Positions 8,120-16,754 of a DNA stretch of 25,599 bases are shown here, piece after piece (the stretch's first letter is position 1; the number at the start of each line of letters is the position of its first letter). The notes below the pieces were generated by a model. The model saw only the letters and a list, made by a program, of their open reading frames with translations, was not told where the DNA came from and made no database searches. This DNA comes from a virus: the IMG/VR virus record IMGVR_UViG_3300031521_000330, positions 1 to 25,599 of that record, one strand, 5' to 3'. A program made the translations under genes and the position numbers.

Positions 8120-10470
8120 TTAGTACTTTTATTTAATTGTTGTTTTTTTAAAGCTACATTATCTGCATGTTTTTTCTCTTCAAAAGATAGTTTACTTGTA
8201 TCTAAGGCTAATCTAGCTTCAAATTGCCTAACTTTTTCATCTAAATCTATTTCAGAACCTTCATCAGTAGATTTAGATTGTGCTGATAGTTCAGCAATTA
8301 AAACCTTTGTACTATTGTCTCTAATATTATGTTGTTCTAATAAATCTCTATCTTTTTCTTTTTGTTCTAATTGCATTTGCAATTGTTGTTGTTGACTATC
8401 TCTTTCTGATTGAGCTTCTTGTGCTTTTTGCTTTTGTATATTTTTTTCATCATCTTCAATAGTTCTTTGTATTTCAGCAATAGAAGATGTACTATAAATT
8501 TTCATAATAGTAGAAAAAGAAAGTAAACTATTCTGTAGTGCTGCTTGAGCTAATGAATCTAATTTACCTGACAATTCTTGCGTAGCAGGTGAATTATCTA
8601 CAACAATACCATAATCACACTCTGAAAATTCATCCCCATCAATATCCATTATTTTAGAAGAATAGTCAGATAATATATATTGGAACTTTTTACTTCTCCC
8701 TTTTAATGCTATTTTAGATGTTTCTAATAAACATTCTAATACTCTTTTCTTAGTATTATCATGTATAGAAAATAACCATTCTGTAATATAAGAAGATTGT
8801 AATGTAGATCTTTCTACACCTCCAACAGTTTCTCTATTAGCTACTTGCCCTTCTCTTTGTCTTGTTACTCCAACACATTCTTTCATTTCTTGTTTTATAT
8901 TTTCAAGAAGTAAAATATGTTGCTGTATGAAATTACCAGTTTCAGCATCAATAACTCCAGATGATTGATTATTCATCATGCCTGAAAGTTTGCCTGTAGC
9001 TGCTCCTATATTTCCTTCTTTAAAAGAATCTACTACAGCTATTTTATTTATCTTAGCATAATGTAACCATTTATCAACTTCCCATCCTTTAGGAACCATT
9101 GCCAAATCCATCTTTATTATTTTACCCCAATTAGATGCAATTGCTTTATTTAATCTATCATGTATAGCATTGTATAAATAATTGAAAGGTTTCATCATAT
9201 CAACTAGAGAATATGGCTTTCTATCATTCAAGTTATATATAGTTCCTATAATTCCAAAATGACATTTAGAAGGGTTTGATAGTCTATTATATTGTACTAT
9301 TCTAGGTCGCATATTAACATAAATATCTTTTCCTATTTGTGTACCTTCCCAAGCCTCATTAATCCAGAAGGTTTGCTCTTCTTCTCCTTTTGCTTCATCA
9401 CATATATAAGTTTCAGGATAAAAATGATACTCTTCTTCTCCTGTATTAGTATCATAAGATTTTACTTTTTTAATCTTTCTTTTACTTTTCCAATACACTC
9501 TAAGAACTCTTAAATTACCATAATTATCATAGTATCTATTTCTAGAATAATTAAGACCTGTAAATAATCCATATACATCTACAAAAGGGTTTCCATAATC
9601 CATACCTTGATCTGCAATATTAAAAAAAGCATCTCTTTCATCTATGTTTTCCATAGCATCGGTATGACCGAGGGTAGGTAAAGTTTCTAAAGAAGTTATA
9701 TCTTTAGAAGATAAACTTTCATAAAATGTATCTATAATTTTACCAGGGTTCCAATAATCTTCTAATATAATTATATCTGCATCTTCAACTTTATTTGAAA
9801 ATCCAGATTGAAATACTCTGATATTAAGTGTATTAACTCTTTCCACAATAGGTTCTCCAGAAACAATATCACATTGATATATTTCTTCTCCTACTGTCAT
9901 ACAATCCATAAAACCACCATTGAATTTTATAGGTAAATCTAACTCCTTAACATAATGGGTTAAAATACAGTTAGCTCTAATTTCTCTTAAATCTTGCCAT
10001 TCATATACGAATTTATTATTTAATTCTTCTAATTGGCTATTGAAAGCATTCTCGTCCTTTGCTTCAGAAGATATTACAGCTTTTAACTCTTCAAAAAGTT
10101 TTGCTTTTTTATTATTTTCAATTTCTGATATAGCATTAGGATTAGTTATAGTAGCCCTAAAATCAAATCTTCTTTTAAATTCTTCACCTCTTAATACATT
10201 AAGAACAGAATTCATAATTGGATAATGCTGAATATTTTCAGGAATATAACTAGCTTTTACATTATCTGGATTAAGAACTAGACTCATATCTTCTAAATAT
10301 AATTTACCATTCAGAAGATCATAATTAATTTTTTTATGTAGTATAGACTTTCTTACAAGATTGTTATTGTAGAAAGTTTTATTTGAAGCCCACTCTAAAT
10401 GCTTTTTTCTCCAATCTTTTGTCTTGGATCTAAAAGATAATTGTTGGGATGGAAAAGAATCAAAGTTCAT
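8116..10470 (-). CDS. Portal protein, crAss-like
   Basis: A 784-aa protein forms the dodecameric ring through which DNA enters and leaves the head and to which the terminase docks. The N-terminal part (FNSFP-like start, then DWRKKHLEWASNKTFYNNNL) and the middle (VYWKSKRKIKKVKSY; IQYNRLSNPSK-like segment; MKPFNYLYNAIHDRLNKAIA; VTRQREGQVANRETVGGVER) match the large portal proteins of crAss-like and P22-like phages as I know them. The last ~110 residues are a Gln/Glu/Lys-rich coiled coil, as in barrel-bearing portals. It follows TerL with an 83-base gap holding a promoter and ends in TGA overlapping the collar gene. Length is in the usual range for this group. Confidence 0.87.
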   Translation of the reverse strand: MNFDSFPSQQLSFRSKTKDWRKKHLEWASNKTFYNNNLVRKSILHKKINYDLLNGKLYLEDMSLVLNPDNVKASYIPENIQHYPIMNSVLNVLRGEEFKRRFDFRATITNPNAISEIENNKKAKLFEELKAVISSEAKDENAFNSQLEELNNKFVYEWQDLREIRANCILTHYVKELDLPIKFNGGFMDCMTVGEEIYQCDIVSGEPIVERVNTLNIRVFQSGFSNKVEDADIIILEDYWNPGKIIDTFYESLSSKDITSLETLPTLGHTDAMENIDERDAFFNIADQGMDYGNPFVDVYGLFTGLNYSRNRYYDNYGNLRVLRVYWKSKRKIKKVKSYDTNTGEEEYHFYPETYICDEAKGEEEQTFWINEAWEGTQIGKDIYVNMRPRIVQYNRLSNPSKCHFGIIGTIYNLNDRKPYSLVDMMKPFNYLYNAIHDRLNKAIASNWGKIIKMDLAMVPKGWEVDKWLHYAKINKIAVVDSFKEGNIGAATGKLSGMMNNQSSGVIDAETGNFIQQHILLLENIKQEMKECVGVTRQREGQVANRETVGGVERSTLQSSYITEWLFSIHDNTKKRVLECLLETSKIALKGRSKKFQYILSDYSSKIMDIDGDEFSECDYGIVVDNSPATQELSGKLDSLAQAALQNSLLSFSTIMKIYSTSSIAEIQRTIEDDEKNIQKQKAQEAQSERDSQQQQLQMQLEQKEKDRDLLEQHNIRDNSTKVLIAELSAQSKSTDEGSEIDLDEKVRQFEARLALDTSKLSFEEKKHADNVALKKQQLNKSTK

Positions 10471-10491
10471 ATATTAGTATATTTAAAAGCA

Positions 10492-10523
10492 CAAAAATAA
10501 AAATTAAAATTAACAATAACAAT
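10492..10523 (-). promoter_or_regulatory. Promoter before the portal gene
   Basis: On the minus strand ATTG (10523-10520), a 20-nt spacer and TATTTTTG (10499-10492) fit the Bacteroidota promoter consensus with one mismatch in the upstream box. It lies in the 83-base gap between TerL and portal, with the predicted start of transcription about 15 nt before the portal ATG. The surrounding A/T richness makes chance matches possible. Confidence 0.5.
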
Positions 10524-10553
10524 AGATAAAGTAAAATACTATAATTTATTACA

Positions 10554-13500
10554 CTAATTATCTATTACCCAATTATTACTTTTAGGTTCTTTATAATTAA
10601 CATTAAAGAAATCATCATTACCTAAATAATTATTATCAACTATTTCTCTAGTATTAAAAGAATTATCTCCCATTAGTCTTAATTTATCTTCTCTAATAAG
10701 CATTAACATTGCTAAAGCATCATGTCTATCATAGTTACCATCACTACTCCAAAGTGTTAATTCTTTCAATAAGGCTCTGTTCTTAATAGTAAATAATCTT
10801 GATATAGATATTTCTTCATCTTCACCATTATTATTTTTAGTAATAATTGTAGGTTTTAACAAATAATCTCTAATAGCCCTTCTTCCATAAGCCTTTATAG
10901 GAGCAGTAGAAATAGTTCCTTTAGATTTATTTCCAATACCAACTTTTATCATTTCTTTATCCTTAAGAAATTCTAAAGTATCAGAAAGTAGATATAAACA
11001 ATTGTGTTTAGAAAAATAAGCAAACAAACCTTTTTTATTGTTTTCATAATTAGCTTCAGCATTATAAAATAATAATGCTTTTCTACAATTTTCATAAAAC
11101 TCATCAGCAAATTGTGGTCTTCCAGTGTATTCAAATACTATTTCATCTGTCCATAAATCTAATATTAGTAATGAACCTAAAGAAAGTGTTTCTGATTCAT
11201 CATCGTCATATGGATCGCAGCCAGAAATATATCTACCTCTTAATACATTACCATTACTATCTGTTTTAGGAAGTTCATAAATCTCTATACAGCCAGTAAG
11301 TTTATTATCTTTATGTGGAAATTCCCTAATAGGTTTTACATCATAAGAAGGTTCATATATAACCTTACCATTTTTAAAAGTTAAATTACCAATTAATACA
11401 TCATCTAAACTTTTAGGATTAAAATCAATCTCATTTATTCTATCTGTTAATTCAGATACAGGATAAATAGTTGATTCTCTCTTCATTATAGCCTCTTGTA
11501 TAGTAATAGGATTTTCAGCCTTATTTCTTGATAGTGATGTAGGATCAGAAGAGTTATATTTTAATTTATATCTATTGTTTAATACTTCTAGTAAAGCACT
11601 TATAACATCTGAATTACCATCTTTATCATAATGGCCTTTTCTACTTAAATAAGCACCATAAAAAAATATAGTTTTTTGTTTTCCTTGAGAATTTTTATCA
11701 TAGACATTTGGTACTGCATATACATTATAACCAATAGGATTATAAATCATTTCCATAGCTCCAGAAAAACTACTTCCTTCACTACCACCTGTAGCAATAC
11801 CAAGAGCTTGACCAAAAGCTATATCCCCTTCTTGTACAGAAGGTAAATTTACATTCCAAATATCCATAAATTTACGGAAGGCACCATATTCTTCATAAAT
11901 AAATATATTTGCCCTTTTACCTCTACTTTTATCTGCATCATCTCCTGCTGCAACTCCCATAGTAGTATTTTCAGTTCCTTTATTAGTATTAGAAGAACTG
12001 TCAATATATCCCATAGTCCATTGCATATCAGATAATGAACTTTTTAATCTTTGAGAAGGAAATTGTGTGTGTTCAGCACAAAAATCTATACAAGTTGCAA
12101 ACTTATTTAATGTACCATCTTTAATTAATTTTTCTTTATCTTGAGCAGTAACAATTCCAATAGTTTTATTATTAGAAAATTCATTATCTCCACATACAAA
12201 TAATCTAGCTAAAATAGATGCTGTACTATACGAATTATGTGTTGTTATAAAATCTCCTATTAAGTAACAATGTGATTCATTATCTACTGTTACACACTTA
12301 GCTTTTTCTTTATGTGAATATTCTATATTTATAATTCTAGATTGTATTTTATTACTTCTTGAGTATCCTGATTTAAATTCTGTTAGTTTATTATTCTTTC
12401 TATTCAGTTTAAATATTTTATCATTTGTAAATATAGATAATATATAAGTATCTAAACAAGGTATATAGACACCTTCTTTTTTATAACCTGCTTTTTGTTT
12501 TGTATATCTGCAATTATATCCTAAACTTCTTGCTATAAAAGCAATATCATCAATCATTCTTTTAGAAGATAAACCTATAGTAGGTATACCAGTATCCCCC
12601 ACATACCCATCAGAATCCATTAAACCTTTTAATAATTCTAGTCTGATTTCTTTAGAATTAAATTTATATTCATCTGGTATAAATTTCCCATCTGATTTAG
12701 TAAAGAATAAACCGTATTCTTTAAGTATAGTTGAGAATTTATCTATCTCTATACCATAACCCATCTTAGTATTCCATTTCTTTATCTTATATGGTATATA
12801 AGTCTTGTAAGTTTCCATATCAGATTCTTCAGAAGTAAAATATACATTATTTACCCCACTACCTCTAAAACTACCATCTCCTAATAATAATCCAAATGTG
12901 TAAGGATCTACTTTAGTAGATTGTATTGAAAATTCTACACTATTATTTATGGGTATTCCATATTTAAATTCTACTCCATTAGGATTTCTATCTGATATTT
13001 TTCTAGTACCTTTATAATTACATAATAACTCTTTAGTACTTTTAATAGTATATTTTTCTTTAAAACCATGTTGATATACTTTCCACAAGTGATCTTCTGA
13101 TGCATATACAATTCTACCATCTCTAGTAGTTATCTTATATATATCTGTAAAATCATCAAATGGAATATCTATTACTTTTGTTGTTTTACCATCATCTCCA
13201 AATAATAAATCACCAACTTTAATACTACCCCAAGTTTTTATTCCATCTGGAGTATATACATGTTGAGAGTATGGATGAGCTTTTGAACGTCCTCTTGCTG
13301 CAATTTGTAATCCATGCTGTCCCCCTTTAAAATCATTATAAATACCACCATTTCTAGCTTGATCTATATAATGAAACCATAAATATACACCATCCCAAAC
13401 TTCTGGAAAATCTACAATACGATCTGCTATTTTGGTACCTTCTCTAACTTTAGATTGTATTATAGGCATGTAATTAAGATAAAAATACATTTGTCCTGTA

Positions 13501-13874
13501 ATCCATTCCCCATCAGAAGGTCTTATCATTCCATGCCATATTCTATCTATCTCTTGTAATTGCCATTTACCAAAATCACTATTAGGATTAGGATTAGGAC
13601 GTAATTTAGTTATTACTCCATATTTTCTATAATAGTTACCAGTAGGTCTAAAGTATTCCATATCTTCTAATATATGTGGGTTACATACATCTACAATAAT
13701 CTTTTCTTTATCATCTCTTTGTAAATCTTTAGCATATTTTCTAATAGGAGAAATAAACCTCTTTATATACTCTACATTATTAACAAGATCAATAAATTCA
13801 TCAGATATTTCTTTAGGTAAAGAATCTAATAATTCATCTGTTATTTTAGTTTGATATTTATTCACTTGTACCAT
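10554..13874 (-). CDS. terL: Large terminase subunit (TerL) interrupted by an intein
   Basis: This is the DNA-packaging motor: an N-terminal ATPase and a C-terminal RNase H-fold nuclease that cuts concatemers. The frame is 1106 aa. Removing the intein (residues 199-547) leaves a 757-aa TerL. The P-loop region AARGRSK is split from SYSTASILA by the intein. Walker B with its catalytic pair is at 656-662 (NIFIYEE). Nuclease acidic motifs are at GCDPYDDD (D887) and YDRHDALAML (H1051, D1052). Both halves are in frame and every motif is intact, so the protein should be active only after splicing. The start overlaps the preceding 109-aa gene by 17 bases, and the portal follows. Confidence in TerL is very high. 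Confidence 0.95.
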   Translation of the reverse strand: MVQVNKYQTKITDELLDSLPKEISDEFIDLVNNVEYIKRFISPIRKYAKDLQRDDKEKIIVDVCNPHILEDMEYFRPTGNYYRKYGVITKLRPNPNPNSDFGKWQLQEIDRIWHGMIRPSDGEWITGQMYFYLNYMPIIQSKVREGTKIADRIVDFPEVWDGVYLWFHYIDQARNGGIYNDFKGGQHGLQIAARGRSKAHPYSQHVYTPDGIKTWGSIKVGDLLFGDDGKTTKVIDIPFDDFTDIYKITTRDGRIVYASEDHLWKVYQHGFKEKYTIKSTKELLCNYKGTRKISDRNPNGVEFKYGIPINNSVEFSIQSTKVDPYTFGLLLGDGSFRGSGVNNVYFTSEESDMETYKTYIPYKIKKWNTKMGYGIEIDKFSTILKEYGLFFTKSDGKFIPDEYKFNSKEIRLELLKGLMDSDGYVGDTGIPTIGLSSKRMIDDIAFIARSLGYNCRYTKQKAGYKKEGVYIPCLDTYILSIFTNDKIFKLNRKNNKLTEFKSGYSRSNKIQSRIINIEYSHKEKAKCVTVDNESHCYLIGDFITTHNSYSTASILARLFVCGDNEFSNNKTIGIVTAQDKEKLIKDGTLNKFATCIDFCAEHTQFPSQRLKSSLSDMQWTMGYIDSSSNTNKGTENTTMGVAAGDDADKSRGKRANIFIYEEYGAFRKFMDIWNVNLPSVQEGDIAFGQALGIATGGSEGSSFSGAMEMIYNPIGYNVYAVPNVYDKNSQGKQKTIFFYGAYLSRKGHYDKDGNSDVISALLEVLNNRYKLKYNSSDPTSLSRNKAENPITIQEAIMKRESTIYPVSELTDRINEIDFNPKSLDDVLIGNLTFKNGKVIYEPSYDVKPIREFPHKDNKLTGCIEIYELPKTDSNGNVLRGRYISGCDPYDDDESETLSLGSLLILDLWTDEIVFEYTGRPQFADEFYENCRKALLFYNAEANYENNKKGLFAYFSKHNCLYLLSDTLEFLKDKEMIKVGIGNKSKGTISTAPIKAYGRRAIRDYLLKPTIITKNNNGEDEEISISRLFTIKNRALLKELTLWSSDGNYDRHDALAMLMLIREDKLRLMGDNSFNTREIVDNNYLGNDDFFNVNYKEPKSNNWVIDN
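12234..13280 (-). mobile_element. Class 3-type intein with LAGLIDADG homing endonuclease inside TerL
   Basis: A 349-residue in-frame protein intron sits in the TerL P-loop, between RGRSK and SYSTAS. The N-terminal splicing block starts AHPYSQHVYTPDG and runs on to IKVGDLLFGDDG, so residue 1 is Ala, not Cys. Block B is ASEDHLW (H64 and W66, intein numbering). Block F is KCVTVDNESHCYL (C329). The end is FITTHN followed by Ser. Trp at B:12, Cys at F:4 and Thr before the terminal His-Asn are the 'WCT' signature of class 3 inteins, in which the internal Cys replaces Cys1 as first nucleophile. The endonuclease lies between the splicing halves: GLLLGDGSF (D135) and LLKGLMDSDGYV (D224) are the two LAGLIDADG helices with acidic residues intact. 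It should splice itself out and can home into intein-free terL genes. Confidence 0.9.
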
Positions 13875-14187
13875 TATTATCTAATATTCTTTTTAATTCA
13901 CCATTTTCTATAATCTTAAATATATTACTTAATAGAGAAGAGTATAATTCATTTTTAGTTTTTAAATCTTGTATGTCTGATTTGACTTTGTATGTATGTT
14001 CTACACTTAATAAATCTATTTTACTTCTATTAGAAATCATCCACAAAGTTAAACTTATAGTCTTTATAGAAGATGTAAATGAACTATATATATCTTTATT
14101 TTTAGTGATTATAAAAGTAACATTATTCTTTTTAAAAGTAATAGCATAATAATTACATAAAGCAAGTTCTATAATAGACTTTTCCAT
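13858..14187 (-). CDS. Conserved-position small protein upstream of TerL, unknown
   Basis: A 109-aa protein overlaps the TerL start by 17 bases, which implies coupled translation. The N-terminal half is mixed beta/alpha (SIIELALCNYYAITFKKNN). The second half is helical with a Leu/Lys-rich stretch (DLKTKNELYSSLLSNIFKI). No catalytic or metal-binding motif stands out. Its place directly before TerL would suit a small packaging factor, but I do not recognise a terminase small-subunit DNA-binding motif. Confidence 0.7.
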   Translation of the reverse strand: MEKSIIELALCNYYAITFKKNNVTFIITKNKDIYSSFTSSIKTISLTLWMISNRSKIDLLSVEHTYKVKSDIQDLKTKNELYSSLLSNIFKIIENGELKRILDNNGTSE

Positions 14188-14189
14188 AT

Positions 14190-14750
14190 TTATTTATTTA
14201 ACATTAAACCATCTTCAAAAAGTTTCTTTTGTTTTTGTCCTCTCATTTTACCATTTTCTTCTAATTCTTTATTAAGTGCTTCTTCTGCTTTTCTTAATTT
14301 TTCAGATAAATCAGGTATTTGATTTATTGCTGATATTACAGTATTAATGGTATATTTAGGTTTACCTTTCTCATCTTCTATAGATAAATCTAAATCTCTT
14401 AAAAACTTTCTCACACCTGCAATAGCAAATCTAGTATCTTCTAATAACAATGAAGAAGTAGTTTGAGTTAAAGATTTATATACTTCTATAGCTTCTAAAA
14501 CTGACTTATCTGGATGCCATTTAGAATCTAATCCTTCTTGTTCTTTAATAATATCTATTCTTTCTTGTTCATCTACTATATACATATAATCACTTCTAGG
14601 ATCATAAGCAAAATAAATAAATCCTAATTCTTGCTTAGCTCTATCCTTATTAACAGTTCTATCTCTTTTAAATAAAACAGCAAAAGCCTTGATACACAAG
14701 GCTTCTTCTGAAATACTTAATTCCCAATTATCGTATTTAAATAATTTCAT
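14190..14750 (-). CDS. Probable head/packaging-associated protein, unknown
   Basis: A 186-aa protein has an N-terminal mixed domain containing GFIYFAYDPRSDYMYIVDEQER (in two parts: GFIYFAYDPRSDY, then MYIVDEQER). This sequence style recurs in structural-region proteins of Bacteroidota phages. A helical C-terminal half follows with a coiled-coil segment (LSEKLRKAEEALNKELEEN, about 150-168). It begins 6 bases after the next upstream gene and ends 2 bases before the 109-aa gene, in the tightly packed cluster that precedes TerL. A role in packaging, such as a small terminase partner, or in head assembly is plausible from position only. Confidence 0.7.
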   Translation of the reverse strand: MKLFKYDNWELSISEEALCIKAFAVLFKRDRTVNKDRAKQELGFIYFAYDPRSDYMYIVDEQERIDIIKEQEGLDSKWHPDKSVLEAIEVYKSLTQTTSSLLLEDTRFAIAGVRKFLRDLDLSIEDEKGKPKYTINTVISAINQIPDLSEKLRKAEEALNKELEENGKMRGQKQKKLFEDGLMLNK

Positions 14751-14756
14751 AATATA

Positions 14757-15203
14757 TTATGCTTTAATAATCAGTGGTTTTTTAAGATCTTTTTCAGTGA
14801 TTATTTTAGATTTACTTTTAACAATTTCTTTTTCTTTATGTTTTAGTACTATTAATTCAATATCTCTATCTTGAATATATAACATAGGTGCACTATTTAC
14901 CTCAATTATATTAAAATTATAGTTAACAGTTGGAGTATAAGTTTCAACCATATCCTCTTTAATAGTATTTTTATACTTCTTATCTTGATATGCTGTAGGA
15001 TTAATCTTTACTAAATCACCAACTTTAACAGCAGTTACAAAGTTACCTATAGCTGTAACAGTTTGATACTCTGATAAAGTATCTATTTTTTTAGCATCTA
15101 TAATAGCAGAATCTCCAAATGTAGTGTCTGTATCATATTTTTCTGCAGTAGTTATAACTCCTGAAAATAAAGGTTGTATTTCTAATAATTCTATATCTTT
15201 CAT
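14757..15203 (-). CDS. Beta-barrel protein, possibly GroES-like co-chaperonin
   Basis: A 148-aa protein has a beta-strand-rich pattern: VITTAEKYDT, VTAIGNFVTAVKVGDLVKINP (in parts), then a mobile-loop-like gap, and MLYIQDRDIELIVLK. The order 'VG..V..VKVGDxV.......(loop)....DIE.I' resembles GroES-family and T4 gp31-like barrels, which help fold phage capsid proteins. The match is by shape only, and a minor virion or decoration protein is an alternative. The last 20 residues are Lys-rich. Its start overlaps the stop of the preceding 93-aa gene by one base (TAATG), indicating a single translational unit. Confidence 0.65.
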   Translation of the reverse strand: MKDIELLEIQPLFSGVITTAEKYDTDTTFGDSAIIDAKKIDTLSEYQTVTAIGNFVTAVKVGDLVKINPTAYQDKKYKNTIKEDMVETYTPTVNYNFNIIEVNSAPMLYIQDRDIELIVLKHKEKEIVKSKSKIITEKDLKKPLIIKA

Positions 15204-15484
15204 TATTTTTTATTATTCTTTTTTATTTCTTTAAATACTCTTAGACCATGGATAGTTTTCCAGCTAGGATACAATTTACCTATACTTGGTAAATTAAAAC
15301 TACCCTTAATCTTATTAAATTCTTCCTCTGTAAGTGTAGGATTAAATAACTCTAATTCTTGTATTTTAGATTTAATACATCCCCATTGAGAATAGTACAC
15401 TGCAGTAATAATCTCTATAGGGATGTCTAATTCTTTTGCTGCCTCTTGTATGGTTTCTTTTTGACTATTATCAAATGTTATCAT
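15203..15484 (-). CDS. Small helical protein of the packaging cluster, unknown
   Basis: A 93-aa protein is predominantly helical. The N-terminal part (KETIQEAAKELDIPIEIITA) looks like a three-helix, HTH-like unit, followed by YYSQWGCIKSKIQEL and the distinctive end PSIGKLYPSWKTIHGLR. I know similar 'PS(I/L)GKL' endings from other phage head-region proteins but no function. It overlaps its upstream neighbour by 4 bases and its downstream neighbour by 1, so it is tightly coupled in the cluster before TerL. Confidence 0.7.
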   Translation of the reverse strand: MITFDNSQKETIQEAAKELDIPIEIITAVYYSQWGCIKSKIQELELFNPTLTEEEFNKIKGSFNLPSIGKLYPSWKTIHGLRVFKEIKKNNKK

Positions 15485-15855
15485 TCTTTTAAATCAAAAT
15501 AAAATATAAGTTGAAAATCCTTAGAATTTTCACTAATATTAGGTATTAATTTTTTATTAAACTTATTATTAACAATAACCTTTTTTCTTTTTAAAACCCC
15601 CATCAAGAAATAATAATGTGATTGCGTTAGATCTCCTTCACCTATAAATTTCTTACTATTACTAAGCATAGTAGAATCTACTAAATCATCATCCTTAATA
15701 ATCTTTTCTAATTCAAATCTTTCTGATAGTAATCTAGCAGCTAATTTGCACTCTGTAGAAGTAAGTTTATTATAAGGTTTTAAGAATTCAAACCAATACA
15801 AAAAAAGTCTTTCTTTTGTAGAAGGAATTCTTATAATATTGGAATTTTTATTCAT
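15481..15855 (-). CDS. Possible winged-helix DNA-binding protein, unknown
   Basis: A 124-aa basic protein contains KERLFLYWFEFLKPYNKL, then LTSTECKLAARLLSERFEL, and later LTQSHYYFLMGVLKRKKVIV and NNKFNKKLIPN. Alternating helices followed by a KRKKVI...KKLIP hairpin resemble a winged-helix fold. A DNA-binding role, for example recognition of the packaging site, would suit its position upstream of TerL, but this is inference and no family is recognised. Its stop overlaps the next start by 4 bases (ATGA). Confidence 0.65.
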   Translation of the reverse strand: MNKNSNIIRIPSTKERLFLYWFEFLKPYNKLTSTECKLAARLLSERFELEKIIKDDDLVDSTMLSNSKKFIGEGDLTQSHYYFLMGVLKRKKVIVNNKFNKKLIPNISENSKDFQLIFYFDLKE

Positions 15856-15891
15856 TATTTACTTAAATATTTTATTAAACAATCTAGTAAT

Positions 15892-16326
15892 TCAAGAAGC
15901 ACTTACTATAGTATTATCTGTGGATGCATTAGTTGTTAAAGGTTCACTAACAACTGCATCTTCTGTAGTTGTTAAACTAGAATTAACAACTGCATTAACT
16001 TGCAAATTATCTGGAATATGAGGGTTATTAGTAGGAATACTAGTATCATCTTTTATAATAGGGTCAGAAGTAGTTTCAACTTTATCAGTAGTATCTTCTT
16101 TAGGTCCAACAATATTATAAGTTATTTCATTCACCACACTTTTAACAAGCTCACTATCAAACTTATCACTCATCTTTACAATAAGAAAAAGATAATCTAA
16201 TCTTTTAAATAAAGAAAAGTTTTCTAACTCTTTTACACGTTGAGAAAGTTTTTGATTTTGATCTGTAGCTTGGCCTGCCAATGCTTCTAATTGCTCGTAA
16301 CTTAATTTTAATTCTTTTGTATCCAT
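15892..16326 (-). CDS. Protein with coiled-coil N-terminus and Thr/Ser/Val-rich tail, unknown
   Basis: A 144-aa acidic protein: residues 3-36 form a coiled-coil-like helix (ELKLSYEQLEALAGQ, then NQKLSQRVKELE), and a compact helical part follows. The last ~65 residues are low-complexity and disordered in appearance, dominated by Thr, Ser, Val, Asp and Asn (for example TTEDAVVSEPLTTNASTDN). There are no catalytic motifs. A 36-base gap separates it from the winged-helix-like gene and 18 bases from the zinc-ribbon gene. Confidence 0.65.
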   Translation of the reverse strand: MDTKELKLSYEQLEALAGQATDQNQKLSQRVKELENFSLFKRLDYLFLIVKMSDKFDSELVKSVVNEITYNIVGPKEDTTDKVETTSDPIIKDDTSIPTNNPHIPDNLQVNAVVNSSLTTTEDAVVSEPLTTNASTDNTIVSAS

Positions 16327-16344
16327 TTTATTTTACTTTAATTT

Positions 16345-16536
16345 TTAATTTTCTAAAAATGATTTATTAAATTTATTTTTATATTTTTCTTCCCAATCTT
16401 CAATCTGAGTTTCTTGAATTGAAGTAGAACCACATTTTTCACAGTAGTCTAAATCTCCTATATTTCTTATATATAAAGATAAACATCTTGTACAATAATA
16501 AACAGGTTCTTTATTATAATCTACATCTTCTTCCAT
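16345..16536 (-). CDS. Small zinc-ribbon protein
   Basis: A 63-aa acidic protein has two CxxC knuckles (C15-C18 in YYCTRCLS and C32-C35 in YCEKCGST) spaced as in a zinc ribbon. The N-terminus and the C-terminus (EDWEEKYKNKF) are charged. Zinc ribbons of this size often bind nucleic acid or mediate protein contacts, but the specific role is unknown. It is separated by a single base from the upstream basic 71-aa gene, in the same operon. Confidence 0.75.
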   Translation of the reverse strand: MEEDVDYNKEPVYYCTRCLSLYIRNIGDLDYCEKCGSTSIQETQIEDWEEKYKNKFNKSFLEN

Positions 16537-16537
16537 A

Positions 16538-16753
16538 TTACATTACTTTTTTTAACTCTTTAATATTAAAATATATTAACCTTTTCTTATTCTCTAAAGG
16601 TTTATTTTTTCTATTATTAAAAGGTCTTTTTGGTAAAATTGTACCAAATGAATTTACATTATTATGTCTTATAGCTCTTCTAACAGATTTAAATTTCTTT
16701 ACTGAAGAGTAATCACTTATGTATAAAGGATCTATTGCTATCATGTCATTCAT
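16538..16753 (-). CDS. Small basic protein, unknown
   Basis: A 71-aa protein is rich in Lys, Arg and Asn. Its most striking segment is KKFKSVRRAIRHNNVNSFG followed by TILPKRPFNNRKNKPLENKK. The charge suggests nucleic-acid binding. It starts one base after the Dps-like gene and ends one base before the zinc-ribbon gene, so all three are read together from the promoter at 17217. No family is recognised. Confidence 0.65.
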   Translation of the reverse strand: MNDMIAIDPLYISDYSSVKKFKSVRRAIRHNNVNSFGTILPKRPFNNRKNKPLENKKRLIYFNIKELKKVM

Positions 16754-16754
16754 A

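Noticed and set aside
8096-10225. Plus-strand open frames inside portal (8096-8395, 9292-9513, 10040-10225) and elsewhere opposite late genes
   Set aside because: They are antisense shadows of well-supported genes, rich in Ser/Phe/Cys/Leu as expected from reversed A/T-rich coding DNA.
12234-13280. TerL insertion read as a group I intron or a domain fusion
   Set aside because: The frame is open throughout, with intein splicing blocks at both ends and LAGLIDADG motifs, so it is a protein-level intron.
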